From Eubacteriales bacterium (GTDB lineage: Bacteria > Bacillota_A > Clostridia > Lachnospirales > Lachnospiraceae), in assembly GCA_030533315.1 (NCBI GenBank), contig JAUNJL010000001.1, positions 48,396 to 112,395 of the forward strand: a stretch of DNA of 64,000 nucleotides, in the 5' to 3' direction. Positions 51,563-59,724 of the stretch are shown piece after piece (the stretch's first letter is position 1; each line of letters begins with the position of its first letter). The notes beneath the pieces are model-generated. The model saw nothing but the letters and a program-made list of their open reading frames with translations. It was not told where the DNA came from and searched no databases. Both the position numbers and the translations under genes were made by a program.

Positions 51563-52120
51563 ATGGATAAAGAGAAAATCATGCAGGGAGTCCGGCTGAT
51601 CCTGGAAGGGATCGGAGAGGATATCAGCCGGGAGGGTCTCCTGGAGACCCCTGACAGAATTGCAAGAATGTACGAGGAGCTTGCCGGAGGCTATGCCGAC
51701 GATGCGGCTCGCCATCTGCAAAAGAGGTTCACCATAGATAGCAGCGACATGGTAATGGAAAAGGATATCACCTTTTATTCCTTCTGCGAGCATCACATGC
51801 TGCCCTTCTACGGAAAGGCCGCCGTCGCCTACATCCCTGACGGGGAGGTGGTGGGTCTGAGCAAGATCGCCCGCACGGTTGAGGTCTTTGCAAAGCGTTT
51901 CCAGCTTCAGGAACGGCTCACCGCCCAGATCGCTGACTCCTTCATGAACGAACTAAAATCCAAGGGCGTCATGGTGCTCATCGAAGCCGAGCACATGTGC
52001 ATGACCATGAGAGGGATCAAAAAACCAGGGGCGAAGACCGTCAGCGTGATAACAAGGGGCGTTTTCCAGCAGGATCCCGCCCTCCAGGACACCTTCTATC
52101 GAATGCTGGAAAGGAGGTAG
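51563..52120 (+). CDS. folE: GTP cyclohydrolase I
   Basis: FolE makes 7,8-dihydroneopterin triphosphate from GTP, the first step of folate synthesis. The 185-residue protein has zinc and active-site stretches [34 protein letters not shown], and the [17 protein letters not shown] motif. The ATG follows CAGGAGAACACA. Operon order folE, HD gene, folP, folB-folK with overlaps or gaps under 25 bp. Confidence 0.97.
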   Translation: MDKEKIMQGVRLILEGIGEDISREGLLETPDRIARMYEELAGGYADDAARHLQKRFTIDSSDMVMEKDITFYSFCEHHMLPFYGKAAVAYIPDGEVVGLSKIARTVEVFAKRFQLQERLTAQIADSFMNELKSKGVMVLIEAEHMCMTMRGIKKPGAKTVSVITRGVFQQDPALQDTFYRMLERR

Positions 52121-52123
52121 CTC

Positions 52124-52606
52124 ATGGACCGGATCAACCAGATCCTCCGACACCCCCTTTGGCGATCCTCCATGGCCTCCATGCGGGAGCTGGAAAAGGA
52201 CCGTGTTTTCTGCGGCCACCAGGAATCCCACCTTGTGGACGTGGCCCGGCTGGCCTATCTGGAATGTCTGGAGCTGGGACTTTCTGTTCCCCGGGAGGAG
52301 ATCTACGCCGCGGCCCTGCTCCACGATATTGGCCGGCACCTTCAATACACCCAGGGGATTCCCCATCATGAGGGAAGCGCCCGGCTGGCCCGGGATATTT
52401 TAAATGACTGCGGCTTTCTGCCCGGTGAAAGAGAGCGTGTTCTGGACGCCATCTCCGCTCACCGGACCAAAAGCTCTTTCCAGCGCAGAGATCTGGCCGG
52501 ACTGATCTACCGGGCCGACAAAAAGTCCCGACTCTGCCTCTTTTGTCCTGCCCAAAAGGAATGCGACTGGGAAGAAGAAAAAAAGAATCTTTCACTGGAT
52601 AAATAA
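52124..52606 (+). CDS. HD-domain hydrolase of the folate operon
   Basis: A 160-residue HD-superfamily protein: CGHQESHLVDVARLA, LLHDIGRHLQYT (HD), HHEGSARLAR and ISAHRTK give the metal-binding histidines and aspartate. A C-terminal FCPAQKECDW holds two cysteines. It begins 3 bp after folE. HD proteins in this operon position are common in Clostridia; a phosphatase acting on dihydroneopterin triphosphate, the step otherwise missing here, would make sense but is inference. Confidence 0.85.
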   Translation: MDRINQILRHPLWRSSMASMRELEKDRVFCGHQESHLVDVARLAYLECLELGLSVPREEIYAAALLHDIGRHLQYTQGIPHHEGSARLARDILNDCGFLPGERERVLDAISAHRTKSSFQRRDLAGLIYRADKKSRLCLFCPAQKECDWEEEKKNLSLDK

Positions 52607-52628
52607 CGATATGAGGAGATGATTTCAC

Positions 52629-53465
52629 ATGATGCACATTGGAACGCGAAGCTTCGATACCGAAAATGACTGCTATATTATGGGGATCCTGAACGTAACG
52701 CCCGATTCCTTCTCGGACGGCGGAAAATGGAATGACCTTTCCAGGGCCCTTGCCCACACGGAAGACATGATCCGGGAGGGTGCTTCCATCATCGACATTG
52801 GCGGAGAATCTACCCGTCCCGGCCACATCCAGATCAGCATTCAGGAGGAGATCCAGCGGGTCACTCCCTACATCGAAGCCATCAAGGCCCGTTTTGACAT
52901 CCCCGTCTCCATCGACACCTACAAAAGCCAGGTTGCCCAGGCCGCCCTCCTTGCCGGGGCGGACATGGTAAACGATATCTGGGGGCTGAAATACGATCCC
53001 CAAATGGCTCAGGTCATCGCCCGCCACCGCGTCCCCTGCTGCCTCATGCACAATCGAAGGGAGGCCGTCTACGAGGATTTCTTTCCCGACTATCTGAAGG
53101 ATATCGAAGAGATCCTTGCACTGGCAGATGCCGCCGGGATTCCCAGAGAGCAGATCATCCTGGACCCTGGCGTCGGCTTTGGAAAAACCTACGAGCAAAA
53201 CCTGACGGTCATCAACCGCCTGGAAGCCCTTCATGACTTTGGCTGTCCGGTACTCCTTGCCACCTCCCGAAAATCCGTCATCGGCCTGACCCTGGATCTG
53301 CCCTCAGATCAGCGGGTGGAGGGAACCCTGGTCACCACCATGATGGGCGTGGAAAAAAAGGCCGCCTTCGTCCGCGTCCATGATGTCCGGGAGAATTACC
53401 GGGCGATCCGAATGACCCAGGCCATTTTACAGGAAAGGAAGCCTTCCCATGAAGCCAGCTTATGA
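52629..53465 (+). CDS. folP: Dihydropteroate synthase
   Basis: FolP joins p-aminobenzoate to the pterin; it is the sulfonamide target. The 278-residue enzyme has MGILNVTPDSFSDGG (family signature 1), IIDIGGESTRPG (signature 2), SIDTYKSQVAQAAL and LLATSRKS. Normal length. GAGGAGATGATTTCAC precedes the ATG. Confidence 0.97.
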   Translation: MMHIGTRSFDTENDCYIMGILNVTPDSFSDGGKWNDLSRALAHTEDMIREGASIIDIGGESTRPGHIQISIQEEIQRVTPYIEAIKARFDIPVSIDTYKSQVAQAALLAGADMVNDIWGLKYDPQMAQVIARHRVPCCLMHNRREAVYEDFFPDYLKDIEEILALADAAGIPREQIILDPGVGFGKTYEQNLTVINRLEALHDFGCPVLLATSRKSVIGLTLDLPSDQRVEGTLVTTMMGVEKKAAFVRVHDVRENYRAIRMTQAILQERKPSHEASL

Positions 53466-54279
53466 CGAAATACGTATCACGGATCTGGAATGCTTCGCCC
53501 GCCACGGCGTGTTCCCTGAGGAGACCCGCCTGGGACAGAAGTTTCTGGTTTCCCTGACCATGTACCTGAACACCGGAAAAGCCGGACGCACCGACGCCCT
53601 GGAGCATTCCGTCAACTATGGCGAGGTCTGCAGCTTCATCGTCCGTTACATGCAGGAGAATACCTTCCAGCTCATCGAGGCTGCCGCGGAGCACCTGGCG
53701 AGGGCCGTTCTCCTCACCTTCCCCCTCCTTCAGGGCGTTACCCTGGAGCTGGGGAAGCCCTGGGCCCCGGTACATCTCCCCCTGAAAAACATTTCCGTCA
53801 CCATCACCCGCTTCCGCCATACTGCCTACGTTGCCCTGGGCTCCAACATGGGCGACCGGGACGCCTACCTGGACATGGGAATCCAGCTTCTCCAGGAAAC
53901 CCCCGGCTGTGAGGTGACGGCGGTCTCCTCCCGGATCAACACGGCCCCCTACGGCGGCGTTCCTCAGGATGATTTTCTCAATGCCTGCCTGTGCCTTCAG
54001 ACACTGTTCTCTCCCCAGGAGCTGCTGGACCGCCTTCATGAGATCGAAAATGAAGCTGGAAGAAAGCGCCTCATCCGCTGGGGTCCCCGTACCCTGGACC
54101 TGGACATCCTTCTCTACGATGACCAGGTCTACGATTCTCAGAAGCTGCAGATTCCCCACCCGGAAATGCACCTGCGGGATTTTGTGCTGAAGCCCTTGGC
54201 TGAGATCGCCCCCCATGTCCGCCATCCCATCTATAAAAAAACCGCAGCCCAGATGGCTGCGGACCTTGAGGCCAAATAA
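53449..54279 (+). CDS. folK: Bifunctional dihydroneopterin aldolase / HPPK (FolB-FolK fusion)
   Basis: A 276-residue fusion. Residues 1-118 are dihydroneopterin aldolase (FolB): LECFARHGVFPEE, NYGEVCSFI, VTLELGKPWAPV. Residues about 125-276 are hydroxymethyldihydropterin pyrophosphokinase (FolK): VALGSNMGDRDAYL and RWGPRTLDLDILLYDD. The two enzymes act in succession. The gene overlaps folP by 17 bp and is the last of the operon. This fusion is known in Clostridia. Confidence 0.95.
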   Translation: MKPAYDEIRITDLECFARHGVFPEETRLGQKFLVSLTMYLNTGKAGRTDALEHSVNYGEVCSFIVRYMQENTFQLIEAAAEHLARAVLLTFPLLQGVTLELGKPWAPVHLPLKNISVTITRFRHTAYVALGSNMGDRDAYLDMGIQLLQETPGCEVTAVSSRINTAPYGGVPQDDFLNACLCLQTLFSPQELLDRLHEIENEAGRKRLIRWGPRTLDLDILLYDDQVYDSQKLQIPHPEMHLRDFVLKPLAEIAPHVRHPIYKKTAAQMAADLEAK

Positions 54280-54324
54280 GCCTCTCTCCACACCTTGGCC
54301 ATGCACCAGGAGAGACACCGCAAG

Positions 54325-54364
54325 GATCCGGCCCCTGACCGAAACGTCGGGGGCCGGATCTTTC
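54325..54364 (+). terminator. Intrinsic terminator of the folate operon
   Basis: GATCCGGCCCCTGAC and GTCGGGGGCCGGATC form a long G+C-rich stem followed by TTTC; it also lies behind the convergent kinase gene. Confidence 0.8.
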
Positions 54365-54400
54365 GCTTACAGATTCCCTGCAAAGGCCGTCCCTTCTTCT

Positions 54401-55393
54401 TTATCCATAAAGCTCCGGCACCTCTCTTCCCAGGCCAAGGAAAAGCCTGGTTCCCTTTCCCAGCCGGGACTCCACCCTTATGGTATGGCCCAGCTTTCTC
54501 ATGATCTTTGCAGACAGGTACAGCCCAATGCCGGTGGAACGGTTTTCCTCCCTTCCGTTGCAGCCGGTAAAGCCCTTCTCAAAGATCCTGGGCAGATCCT
54601 CCCTGCGGATGCCGATCCCCGTATCCTGGATCACCAGGGTGTGGGGCGCCTCCTCCCACAGATAGATGGAAATTCCCCCCTTGCTTGTGTATTTCAGGGC
54701 GTTTGACAGGATCTGCCCGATCACGAAGCCCAGCCATTTTCTATCCGTCAGTACCGTCTCCTCCACCCCCTCGTAATGCAGGGACAGCTTTTTTCCAATG
54801 AAGCTTCTGGCGAATTTGTGGATCTGCTCCCGGATGATTTCATCCAGACTGCAGCTTTCCAGCCGCAGATCCGAAGCCATCTCCTCCGTGCGCAGATACC
54901 CCAGCACCATTTCCACATACTCCTCAATGCGGAAAAGCTGTTCCATAAGCTCACCGCCCTCCTCCCTTTCCTGGAGGATCAGGCGGATCCCGGCGATGGG
55001 CGTCTTGACCTGGTGAACCCACATGGTATAATAGTCCGTCATCTCCCCATAAAGAGTCTGCATATGATTTTCCATCTGCATCCGGCTGCGGTTTTGATCC
55101 CGGATCATCTCCTGATACAGCCGCTCCTTCTGATCCCTCGGAGGGGGCAGCTCACCCAGGCTGATCCGAAGGCTCCTTTGTACGTGAAGAAGGCTTTCCA
55201 CCTCCTTTTTGTACCGGATAAAATCCACCCCAAAGCAGATCAGGCACAAAAAGCACCAAAGACATCCCAGATACAAAAGAGGCTCCAGAGAGATCCCATA
55301 CAAATACAGCACCAGGGCCGCCGTGGCGAACAGCAGCAGGAAAAATCCCCAGATCCACCGCACCTTCTTCAGATATCCCTTCCAGACCTCCAT
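54401..55393 (-). CDS. BceS-type intramembrane-sensing histidine kinase
   Basis: A 330-residue kinase with two N-terminal helices (about 13-32 and 37-57) and almost no extracellular loop, the intramembrane-sensing layout. H-box MWVHQVKTPIAGIRL, N-box SNALKYTSKGG, G-box DTGIGIRREDLPRIFEKGFTG and GIGLYLS. BceS-type kinases sense cell-wall antibiotics through a BceAB transporter. It lies 12 bp after the response regulator. No transporter is next to it; the BceAB pair of this window lies 44 kb away. Confidence 0.9.
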   Translation of the reverse strand: MEVWKGYLKKVRWIWGFFLLLFATAALVLYLYGISLEPLLYLGCLWCFLCLICFGVDFIRYKKEVESLLHVQRSLRISLGELPPPRDQKERLYQEMIRDQNRSRMQMENHMQTLYGEMTDYYTMWVHQVKTPIAGIRLILQEREEGGELMEQLFRIEEYVEMVLGYLRTEEMASDLRLESCSLDEIIREQIHKFARSFIGKKLSLHYEGVEETVLTDRKWLGFVIGQILSNALKYTSKGGISIYLWEEAPHTLVIQDTGIGIRREDLPRIFEKGFTGCNGREENRSTGIGLYLSAKIMRKLGHTIRVESRLGKGTRLFLGLGREVPELYG

Positions 55394-55405
55394 CCCGTCT
55401 CCCTT

Positions 55406-56077
55406 CTAGGGAACCATGTAGCCCATTCCCTTTTTTGTCAAAATAAAATCCTTCAGCCCGATCCCCTCCAGCTTCCTCCGAAGCCTGGTCATATTAACGG
55501 TCAGGGTATTGTCGTCCACGAAGCTGTCACTCTCCCACAGCTTTACCATCAGCGTGTCCCTGGACACCACCTTTCCTCCCTGCTGGAACAGCGTCTGCAG
55601 AAGCTTCAGCTCATTTTTCGTCAGATCCAAGCTCCTTTCCCCTGCCGCCAGCGTACCGTTTCCCAGGTTCAGCACAGCCCCTCCCCTTTCCAAAAGGTTC
55701 GATGGACCTCCAAAGGAATAGCTCCTGCGGAGGATGGCCTGGATCTTTGCCGTCAGCACCTCCAGGTCAAAGGGCTTGGAAATAAAATCATCCGCTCCCC
55801 GGCTCATGGCCATGACCATGTTCATGTTATCCCCCGCCGAGGACAAAAAGACGATGGGAACCTGGGAAATCCTCCGGATCTCCTCACACCAGTGAAATCC
55901 ATTGTAAAAGGGAAGCTTGAGATCCAGAAGGACCAACTGAGGCGACTTTTTTACAAACTCCTGCAGCACCTGGGAAAAGTCCTCCGTCCGCTCCACTTCA
56001 TATCCCCAGGATTCCAGATGGCGCTTCACGACGCCGCCAATGGACTCATCATCCTCCACAAGCATGATCCGATACAT
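55406..56077 (-). CDS. OmpR-family response regulator (BceR-like)
   Basis: A 223-residue regulator: receiver domain with LVEDDESIG, phosphorylated Asp in LVLLDLKLPFYNG and ISKPFDLEVL; winged-helix output domain ending NMTRLRRKLEGIGLKDFILTKKGMGYMV, matching BceR relatives. AGGAGGAGTC precedes the ATG at 56077. Probable activator of genes with TTACA-N4-TGTAA sites. Confidence 0.92.
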   Translation of the reverse strand: MYRIMLVEDDESIGGVVKRHLESWGYEVERTEDFSQVLQEFVKKSPQLVLLDLKLPFYNGFHWCEEIRRISQVPIVFLSSAGDNMNMVMAMSRGADDFISKPFDLEVLTAKIQAILRRSYSFGGPSNLLERGGAVLNLGNGTLAAGERSLDLTKNELKLLQTLFQQGGKVVSRDTLMVKLWESDSFVDDNTLTVNMTRLRRKLEGIGLKDFILTKKGMGYMVP

Positions 56078-56144
56078 GACTCCTCCTTCTGCGGTCCAGC
56101 CCATATCGCCGCACCTTATCGTTCTCCTCTCTTCTCCCTGCCTC

Positions 56145-56573
56145 TCACCTGCCCAGCTCCTCCACGTCTCCCAACATGCGAAAGCCGTTGTTCTTCAGAA
56201 CGCTCTCCGTCACAGAAAGCTCCTCGGAGTGGAGGATCACCACCGGGATCTGACTCTCTCTGTGGTAGGCTGTATAAATATAATCCAGGCTCACATTGCT
56301 TTCAGCCAGCACCTCCAAAACCCGATCCAGGCTTCCGGCTTCCTTCTCAATGTCCACGGCGAGCACCGGCGTGATCCGGTTCATATAGCACGCCCTGGAG
56401 ATGATCTCCTCTGCCTTTTCCGGATCGTCGCACACCGCCCGAAAAATGGCAAACTCGGGAAAATCAAAGCAGGCGAAGCCATAAAGATCTATGTCCGCCT
56501 CCTTCAAAAGCCTTGTCACGTTTCGGAGGCTTCCCGCCCTGTTTTCGATGAACACCATGTTTTGCTTTATCAT
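56145..56573 (-). CDS. Tandem ACT-domain protein
   Basis: A 142-residue protein of two ACT domains: NMVFIENRAGSLRNVTRLLKEADIDLYGFACFD and VLAVDIEKEAGSLDRVLEVLAESNVSLDYIYTAY. ACT domains bind amino acids and regulate enzymes. Stand-alone tandem ACT proteins of this type are common near acyl-CoA ligase and amino-acid genes in Clostridia. ATG at 56573 with AAGGAGAGAGG. No catalytic domain. Confidence 0.85.
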   Translation of the reverse strand: MIKQNMVFIENRAGSLRNVTRLLKEADIDLYGFACFDFPEFAIFRAVCDDPEKAEEIISRACYMNRITPVLAVDIEKEAGSLDRVLEVLAESNVSLDYIYTAYHRESQIPVVILHSEELSVTESVLKNNGFRMLGDVEELGR

Positions 56574-56811
56574 GATACCTCTCTCCTTCTTTTTACATGA
56601 TCGCCCAGCCGTCTGGACTGCCGCACCTTTTCTTTCGCCAATAGTATAACATTTTTCTTCCATGATTGAAACCGTAAAACTTTTCGGTTATAATCTTGCT
56701 TGTGACTTCGTTGTCATGATCCAGGATATTTTTTTTTCAGCACAGGATCCTCAGCGATTTTTCATTCATGATCGATTCTTTATCAGCAATCAGCAATAGG
56801 AGGTATTTCCC

Positions 56812-57627
56812 ATGGTCATTGATTTTCATACCCACATTTTTCCCAGCAAGGTCGCCGCAAAGGCAGTTCCCAAGCTGGCCCAGGTGATCCACCTGACGCC
56901 CAGCATGGACGGTACGGACGCCGGCCTGACCGCTTCCATGGAGAAGAGCCAGGTCGACCTCAGTCTTGTCCTTCCCGTGGTAACCGATCCCCACCAATTT
57001 GATTCCATCCTAAAATTCGCCGCCTACATCAACGAAGCCTATCAGTCCGCTTCCCCCCGCCTGCTCTCCTTTGCCGGCATCCACCCCGCCTCCCAGGATT
57101 ATAAAGAACAGCTTCGCACCATTTCCCGGGAAGGCTTTCGGGGAATCAAGCTCCATCCCAATTACCAGGGCTTTGTCTTTGACGACATCCGCTACCTCCG
57201 TCTTGTTTATGCGGCCTCCGAACTGGGTCTTTCCATCCTGGTCCATACCGGCTACGACCCCTACACCCCAAACGAGGTTTTCTGCTCCCCAGATATGATC
57301 CTTCACGTCCTGGAGGAAACCGCCCCTCCAAGGCTGATCCTAGCTCATATGGGAAACAACGAAAATTATGAGGAAGCAGAGGAAAAGCTTTGCGGAAAGC
57401 CGGTCTATCTGGACACGGCCTACTCCCTCATGCACATGCCTGAGGAACAGTTTGTCCGCATGGTCCACCTCCACGGAGCCCACCGGATCCTCTTTGGAAC
57501 GGACGCTCCCTGGACCAGCCAGGAGGAATGCGTGAAAAAGCTGCGGGATATGCCTGGCCTCTCCACCCAGGAGAAGGAACAGATCCTGTGGCAGAATGCC
57601 AGCATCCTCCTGGGAGTGGAGCCCTGA
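56812..57627 (+). CDS. Amidohydrolase-family protein (ACMSD/TIM-barrel type)
   Basis: A 271-residue metal-dependent hydrolase: DFHTHIF (metal HxH), FRGIKLHPNYQGF, SILVHTGYD, ILAHMGNNEN and FGTDAPWTSQEE with the late catalytic Asp. The amidohydrolase 2 family covers decarboxylases and hydrolases; the substrate is unknown. AGGAGGTATTTCCC precedes the ATG. Single gene with its own terminator. Confidence 0.88.
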   Translation: MVIDFHTHIFPSKVAAKAVPKLAQVIHLTPSMDGTDAGLTASMEKSQVDLSLVLPVVTDPHQFDSILKFAAYINEAYQSASPRLLSFAGIHPASQDYKEQLRTISREGFRGIKLHPNYQGFVFDDIRYLRLVYAASELGLSILVHTGYDPYTPNEVFCSPDMILHVLEETAPPRLILAHMGNNENYEEAEEKLCGKPVYLDTAYSLMHMPEEQFVRMVHLHGAHRILFGTDAPWTSQEECVKKLRDMPGLSTQEKEQILWQNASILLGVEP

Positions 57628-57631
57628 CGCA

Positions 57632-57668
57632 CTCTGGGGACCGGCTGCCCGATCCCCAGAGTTTTTAT
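57632..57668 (+). terminator. Intrinsic terminator after the amidohydrolase
   Basis: CTCTGGGGA/TCCCCAGAG hairpin followed by TTTTTATTTT. A second small GCCCTAAAGGGC hairpin with CTTTTTATTTTT follows at 57739-57762. Confidence 0.88.
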
Positions 57669-57754
57669 TTTCCCTCCGGAAAAAGCCTGCGGCAGCTTCC
57701 ATACCTAAGCCGCCGCCCAAGCCTTCCCCTTCATTCTTGCCCTAAAGGGCCTTT

Positions 57755-59290
57755 TTATTTTTCTTTGTCCGGAAGAGCTGTTCTTTTCTTTACGGAAACC
57801 TCCTCATCATAGCAGGCAAATATGCCATCCACCTTCTTTTTGTCCAGCTTCGGCGTCAGCAGGCTCACAACAGGCACGACCACCAGGCCGGCCACCATGG
57901 CGATGGCTCCCGCATTGATGGGGGAGGCAATGAATTTCACGAACATATTGAGAACCGTGATGCCTACGCCCACTATAAAGCTGGCCCACACGGACAAAGC
58001 CGTCGTACCCTTCCAAAACAACCCATACAGGAAGGGAGCCAGGAATGCCCCTGCCAAGGCTCCCCAGGAAATCCCCATCAGCTGGGCAATGAATGTGGGC
58101 GGATTCAGCGCCAGCACCACGGAAAGTGCAATAAAGAATACGATCAGCACCCTCATGACCAAAAGCTGCTTTTTGTCACTGAGCTCCTTCATGATATTCC
58201 CCTTCAGAAAATCCAGGGTCAGGGTGGAGCTGGAGGTCAGTACCAAGGAAGAAAGCGTAGACATGGATGCGGAAAGCACCAGGATCACCACAATACCGAT
58301 CAGGACGTCCGGCAGGGTAGACAGCATGGCTGGAATAATGGCATCATAGGCGATGCTGCCATTTGCCCCATAAATGGCGCTGCTCTCAAACAAACGTCCA
58401 AAGCCTCCCAGGAAATAACATCCCCCAGAGATAACCACAGCAAAAATGGTAGAAATGATGGTCCCCGTCTGCACGGCCTTTTCGCTTTTGATCGTGTAGA
58501 ACTTATGTACCATCTGGGGCAAACCCCAGGTTCCAAGGGAGGTCAGGATGATAACCCCAAAAAGATTCCATGGATCCGGCCCGAAGAAGGATGTAAAGGC
58601 TCCCGGCTGTCCCATGGTCACTGGAATGTCGCTGGGCAGCTGCGCCAGCTTCCCCACGGCCGCCATAAAGCCTCCCTGTCCGTTCAAAACGGCCAGGATC
58701 ACGGCAGCGATTCCAAAAATCATGATAATTCCCTGGATAAAGTCGTTGATCGCCGTCGCCATGTAACCCCCCAGGATCACGTACACGCCGGTAAGAGCCG
58801 CCATCAAGATGACACAGGCCGTGTAGGGGATGTCAAAGGACATACCAAACAGCCTTGACAGGCCATTATACAAAGACGCCGTATAAGGGATCAAAAACAC
58901 GAACACGATGGCCGAGGCCGCGATGCGCAGGGCCTTGCTGTCGAAGCGTTTTCCGAAAAAGTCCGGCATGGTCACGGCCTGCAGATGCTGCGTCATGATG
59001 CGGGTCCTGCGGCCCAGGACCACCCACGCCAGGAGGCTTCCCAAAAAAGCGTTTCCCAAACCGATCCAAGTGGAGGCCAGGCCATATTTCCATCCAAACT
59101 GACCTGCATAGCCCACAAACACGACGGCTGAAAAGTACGAGGTTCCGTATGCAAAGGCGGTCAGCCACGGGCCTACGTTCCGCCCTCCAAGCACAAAGTC
59201 GTTCACGTTGGAGGCGTGCTTTCGGGACTTCACGCCCACCATCACCATCACGCCAAAAAAGATGATCAGTAATCCCAATTTCACTGCCAT
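57755..59290 (-). CDS. Sodium:solute symporter (SSS/PutP family)
   Basis: A 511-residue protein with about 13 helices. The N-terminal MAVKLGLLIIFFGVMVMVGV, NDFVLGGRNVGPWLTAFAYGTSYFSAV and the middle GLPQMVHKFYTIKSEKA plus SASMSTLSSLVLTSSS (sodium site) are PutP/SSS hallmarks. It imports an unknown solute, possibly a carboxylate, proline or pantothenate-like compound. ATG at 59290 with AGGAGGAGATTTTC. Divergent from the acyl-CoA synthetase and sharing CGTTAAA operator elements, so the solute may be an organic acid that the ligase activates. Confidence 0.9.
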   Translation of the reverse strand: MAVKLGLLIIFFGVMVMVGVKSRKHASNVNDFVLGGRNVGPWLTAFAYGTSYFSAVVFVGYAGQFGWKYGLASTWIGLGNAFLGSLLAWVVLGRRTRIMTQHLQAVTMPDFFGKRFDSKALRIAASAIVFVFLIPYTASLYNGLSRLFGMSFDIPYTACVILMAALTGVYVILGGYMATAINDFIQGIIMIFGIAAVILAVLNGQGGFMAAVGKLAQLPSDIPVTMGQPGAFTSFFGPDPWNLFGVIILTSLGTWGLPQMVHKFYTIKSEKAVQTGTIISTIFAVVISGGCYFLGGFGRLFESSAIYGANGSIAYDAIIPAMLSTLPDVLIGIVVILVLSASMSTLSSLVLTSSSTLTLDFLKGNIMKELSDKKQLLVMRVLIVFFIALSVVLALNPPTFIAQLMGISWGALAGAFLAPFLYGLFWKGTTALSVWASFIVGVGITVLNMFVKFIASPINAGAIAMVAGLVVVPVVSLLTPKLDKKKVDGIFACYDEEVSVKKRTALPDKEK

Positions 59291-59370
59291 AAGAAAATCT
59301 CCTCCTGTTTCTCCCTTTTCCTCTGGTTTCATACGCCGCCCGCATATCTTCTTTTGCGATGTTTTTCGCA

Positions 59371-59401
59371 CGTTAAAGTTTAACGCTTTTCATCGTTAAA
59401 C
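59371..59401. promoter_or_regulatory. Three CGTTAAA half-sites: dyads before the symporter gene
   Basis: CGTTAAA-G-TTTAACG (59371-59385) is a 15-bp palindrome, and GTTTAACG-N8-CGTTAAAC (59378-59401) is a perfect 8-bp inverted repeat using the same middle half-site. They lie just downstream of the symporter transcript start, a repressor position. A related GCTTTAAAGTG near-palindrome occurs at about 59575-59588 after the ligase promoter. Confidence 0.6.
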
Positions 59402-59417
59402 CACCAAAGGTGAGTCT

Positions 59418-59446
59418 AGTATAGCACCCTCCCCTCCCTGCGTCAA
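59418..59446 (-). promoter_or_regulatory. Promoter of the symporter gene
   Basis: Minus strand TTGACG, 17 bp, TATACT. Confidence 0.8.
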
Positions 59447-59529
59447 CCACTTTCTGCGCCATGTCACAGCCATGCTGCCGCTGCGGCGGCATGGGAAAAT
59501 ACATAACCTCATTCGTCTACAAAAATCAG

Positions 59530-59558
59530 TTGACATTTTTCGCAAAATCCGCTATGAT
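59530..59558 (+). promoter_or_regulatory. Promoter of the acyl-CoA synthetase gene
   Basis: TTGACA, 17 bp, TATGAT, leaving a leader of about 160 bases. Confidence 0.82.
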
Positions 59559-59724
59559 TACTTCAATAAATCGACGCTTTAAAGTGTGACAGGTTTCAAT
59601 GCTACAAAGCCTGATCGGGCTGCGGCCTGACAGCGATCCATTCAGCCAAGGGCGGCAAATGATCTGCATGGTTGTTCTTGCAGATTTTTTTTGCCTGTTC
59701 GGCTTAAAAGAAAGGGGATTCCCA

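Noticed and set aside
54776..56374. 532-codon plus-strand ORF
   Set aside because: It is antisense to the kinase and response regulator genes, whose motifs and ribosome binding sites are unambiguous; the long frame reflects G+C-rich codon bias.
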